A stretch of 64,000 nt of DNA from JANJUO01 sp942492935 (GTDB lineage Bacteria > Bacteroidota > Ignavibacteria > Kapaibacteriales > UBA2268): contig OW818654.1 in assembly GCA_942492935.1 (NCBI GenBank), positions 868,001 to 932,000 of the forward strand, given 5' to 3'. Under the pieces are notes generated by a model. That model made no database searches, was not told where the DNA came from, and saw only the letters and a list, made by a program, of their open reading frames with translations. Of this stretch, positions 61,897-64,000 are shown piece after piece. Both the position numbers and the translations under genes were made by a program. How positions within the stretch are numbered: the first letter of the stretch is position 1; every line of letters begins with the position of its first letter.

Positions 61897-62514
61897 TTAC
61901 CACGCTTTAGGAACAAAATCTTGACTATTTTCAATACTTGCACTACTACCTGTTGCTCTAATGACAAAAAGTTTATTCTTCATAGCCATTTTTACCGCTC
62001 CGCTATCTTCCTTCAAATATGCAACTGCACCATAAACATTATTTTCTTTATACTTTGGCAATACGGATTTTATTTCTTTTAATTCTTCAATAAATTCCTT
62101 TACGTCATCTGGTCTTAAAGTAGTTTTTACTTCAACAACTACAATATCTTTTCCATTTTCAGCAATTATATCAAATTCGTATTGTCTGCCATTATATTTA
62201 GCATTAACTCTTGTAGAGGTAACATTGATAGCAATTTCCCTTTCGTTAAGCAATTTAATAATATCACCTTCAACAAGTGATTCCATTAATTTTCCCCATT
62301 GACAGGTAAACAAGTATTCCAATTTTCTCAGCTTCTTATCAGTTTCCTTCATTTGCTGGTCAGTTTCCTTCATTTGCAATGATGTTTCCTGAATCATTGC
62401 TTTAGTTTCTTTCATTTGTTCAGTTGTTTCATTGATTTTCTTGCTTGTTTCTTGAAACATCAACCATACTTTATCGAAATCTAATTTTTCTGTTTGTACA
62501 ACTTCTGAACTCAT
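61897..62514 (-). CDS. Coiled-coil PD-(D/E)XK nuclease-fold protein, tandem copy 1
   Basis: 205 residues, the first of the leftward array. Its N-terminus combines features of both others: KKINETTEQMKET as in copy 3, and MIQETSLQMKETDQQ as in copy 2. The nuclease-like core (Asp115, Glu128, Lys130) is almost invariant among the three. Recombination or gene conversion between copies is inferred. Partner genes (helicase, methylase, TA antitoxin) are not adjacent. Confidence 0.8.
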   Translation of the reverse strand: MSSEVVQTEKLDFDKVWLMFQETSKKINETTEQMKETKAMIQETSLQMKETDQQMKETDKKLRKLEYLFTCQWGKLMESLVEGDIIKLLNEREIAINVTSTRVNAKYNGRQYEFDIIAENGKDIVVVEVKTTLRPDDVKEFIEELKEIKSVLPKYKENNVYGAVAYLKEDSGAVKMAMKNKLFVIRATGSSASIENSQDFVPKAW

Positions 62515-62595
62515 ATATAACCTCTATAATATACTACCATCTATTTTAACGGATAAATGATTTGATTATTTGAATTAAATCAATAAGTTACATAG

Positions 62596-63507
62596 TTACT
62601 TAACGGCAATTTTTTCAAGGAATTGCTTTATTTCATTCTCTACTAATACACCTCCTACATTCCAAAGATTGAAATGACCAGCACCTTTAATAACAATAAA
62701 TTTTTTGATTGATGATTTTACTGCATTAAAATTTTTTCTGTTGAATTCAATCGGAATTTTATCATCTTTATCTCCATGGAAAAATAATATTGGTTGAGTA
62801 ATATTTCTTGATGATTCTACAGGTAAAACTGAAGAATAATCAAAATTTGCAATTCTATTAGATTCTTCCAAAATTATTTCAACTAACCAATTTATTTTCA
62901 AACCTAAAAACATATCTGCAGAATATTCAAGAATAACATTTTTCAATTTGTCGAAAGTACTTTCAATAATTCCAAATTTAATTCTTTTATCAATACCCAT
63001 TGCTTGTATTGCAATTGCCCCACCTAAAGAATTCCCCCAAATACCAATGTTTTTAATAGTATCAAGTTTTATTAAACTATCAATCATCACTTTAATATCA
63101 AATTTTTCATAATAACCGAATGTACAATATTTTCCTTCACTTTCACCATGAGCCCTCATATCTGGCAATAATGTATTATATCCAATTTTATTAAAGAATA
63201 TAGCGATATTTAGCAAACTTTCTTTACAATCAGATATTCCATGAAGTAGAATAATTGTACCTTTCTTTTGGGTCTGTTCCGTCTGAATATAATATGCTTT
63301 TAATATCAATGAATCTTTTGTTAGGAATTGCATTTTTTTAGGATTTAAATCCTTGATAAGCATTTCTTTATCATTAAATTTATTCATTAATTCTGATTTA
63401 ATTCTAATTGGCTTTATTGGTGAATACGGCAAGAAATGATAAATGAAAAAATATCCAACAAGTACTGCTGCAGATAGTATAATTAAGAAAATGATAATGA
63501 ATTTCAT
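62596..63507 (-). CDS. Membrane-anchored alpha/beta hydrolase
   Basis: 303 residues. An N-terminal transmembrane anchor (FIIIFLIILSAAVLVGYFFI) precedes an alpha/beta-hydrolase fold: oxyanion region LLHGISD (~88-94), DMRAHGESEG, nucleophile Ser160 in GNSLGG, acid in FHGDKDDKIP (~247), and His in GAGHFNLW (~278). It resembles the BAAT/YqiK-like serine aminopeptidase group; the substrate is unknown, and the catalytic domain is probably periplasmic. It starts five bases after the YCII gene, so the two form an operon. Confidence 0.87.
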   Translation of the reverse strand: MKFIIIFLIILSAAVLVGYFFIYHFLPYSPIKPIRIKSELMNKFNDKEMLIKDLNPKKMQFLTKDSLILKAYYIQTEQTQKKGTIILLHGISDCKESLLNIAIFFNKIGYNTLLPDMRAHGESEGKYCTFGYYEKFDIKVMIDSLIKLDTIKNIGIWGNSLGGAIAIQAMGIDKRIKFGIIESTFDKLKNVILEYSADMFLGLKINWLVEIILEESNRIANFDYSSVLPVESSRNITQPILFFHGDKDDKIPIEFNRKNFNAVKSSIKKFIVIKGAGHFNLWNVGGVLVENEIKQFLEKIAVK

Positions 63508-63512
63508 AATAT

Positions 63513-63974
63513 TTAGGGTTTATACTTCTCAATTTTACTTTGAACTTTTAGGTATTCTGAAAGTGCTGCTGCGCCATACCATTCAAATAGTTCAGCATCT
63601 AATAATTGTTCCTTGATAGCAGGGTCAGTTTTCAATAACTCTTGAGCTTCTTCGATAGTTTTTACATTAAAAATAAAAATTCCTCTGTACTGTTTCTCAT
63701 TTTTCTTCAAAGGACCAGCAACTATTAACTTTCCTTCTTCAGCAAGTTTTGAGATATTATCAAGATGTCCTCTGAATATTTTATTTTTTAGCTCTTTATC
63801 ATCAATTTGTTTGGGACCAGTTTTCAAGATAACTAAAATATAAGATTTCATACCATAGTCATCACTACCAAGTGAATCAGCTAATTTCTTGTCATAATTA
63901 GGATTTTCAGTTTGAGCAAAACCGATAGTACTTAGAACTACAATAAATATGAATATGCTAATAATTTGATTCAT
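63513..63974 (-). CDS. Exported YCII-domain protein
   Basis: 153 residues with a signal peptide (MNQIISIFIFIVVLSTIGFAQ). The mature part is a YCII domain: YILVILKTGPKQ, IFRGHLDNISKLAEEGKLIVAGPL, IFIFNVKTIEEAQELLKTDP, AELFEWYGA. YCII proteins have a ferredoxin-like dimeric fold with a conserved His (RGH); some act as dehydrochlorinases, most are uncharacterised. Export is unusual for the family. AAGGAG lies seven bases before the ATG. First gene of a pair with the alpha/beta hydrolase. Confidence 0.85.
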   Translation of the reverse strand: MNQIISIFIFIVVLSTIGFAQTENPNYDKKLADSLGSDDYGMKSYILVILKTGPKQIDDKELKNKIFRGHLDNISKLAEEGKLIVAGPLKKNEKQYRGIFIFNVKTIEEAQELLKTDPAIKEQLLDAELFEWYGAAALSEYLKVQSKIEKYKP

Positions 63975-64000
63975 AGTTTCTCCTTAATAAATGAGAAGAA

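Noticed and set aside
61202..62082. Antisense open frames repeated in the tandem nuclease-fold genes (60780-60983, 61202-61396, 61888-62082)
   Set aside because: Their conservation follows automatically from the near-identity of the sense genes; no independent signal.

Overview
The window is AT-rich, gene-dense chromosomal DNA from a Gram-negative bacterium of the Bacteroidota/Chlorobi (FCB) supergroup. Several very large exported proteins end in type IX secretion (T9SS) C-terminal sorting domains, the omega subunit and SecA look Bacteroidota-like, and some promoters fit the TTTG / TAnnTTTG pattern of that group. A CsrA-FliW-MotB cluster implies flagellar motility, which is unusual in classical Bacteroidetes, so an Ignavibacteria/Kapabacteria-type lineage is my best guess (inference from gene content only).

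Layout. 1-8 kb: the end of one surface protein and a complete 2113-residue T9SS cargo. 8-12 kb: an OPT-family transporter, then a leftward Fur-type regulator/Dps/peroxiredoxin operon. 12-15 kb: a hemerythrin protein with a LuxR-type regulator, an unknown small gene, ybeY, a DUF494 gene and tRNA-Arg(CCU). 15-20 kb: sufB with an Rrf2 regulator, a PLP decarboxylase, a J-domain/AhpD-like pair. 20.3-21.3 kb: a gene-free stretch packed with palindromic repeats. 21-24 kb: a T9SS cargo gene interrupted by an in-frame stop, and mreB. 24-29 kb: SGNH hydrolase, envelope proteins, ubiE/menG, an OmpA-like protein and an exported WD40 propeller. 29-34 kb: MerR regulator, rpoZ, murE, response regulator, csrA, fliW, motB. 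34-38 kb: both methylmalonyl-CoA mutase subunits. 38-42 kb: a secreted C2-like protein, a Y1 (REP-associated type) transposase between long direct repeats, and a cluster of toxin-antitoxin-like genes. 42-53 kb: a 1084-residue T9SS cargo, a LamG lipoprotein, two FkbM methyltransferases, a TetR regulator with a histidine-rich tail, and secA. 53.8-59.4 kb: an integrated mobile element. 59.4-64 kb: a dihydroorotate-dehydrogenase-like gene, three tandem coiled-coil PD-(D/E)XK proteins, an alpha/beta hydrolase and an exported YCII-domain protein.

The most interesting region is the integrated element. A 17-bp direct repeat (53834-53850 and 59382-59398) duplicates the last codons of the dihydroorotate-dehydrogenase-like gene. 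Between the copies lie a tyrosine recombinase, an excisionase-like HTH protein, a gene II/X-type replication initiator, three unrecognised genes, a pair of internal 24-bp direct repeats, and an unusual iteron-like array in which each unit tends to repeat its own variable five-base word. I infer a small integrative element able to replicate by rolling circle, possibly related to filamentous phage, but no coat or assembly gene is visible.

Other notable signals are the Y1 transposase inside near-identical 133-bp repeats whose palindromic core recurs 19 kb away, composite three-hairpin intergenic repeats, and the tandem nuclease-fold triplet whose members differ in coiled-coil length by about three heptads.
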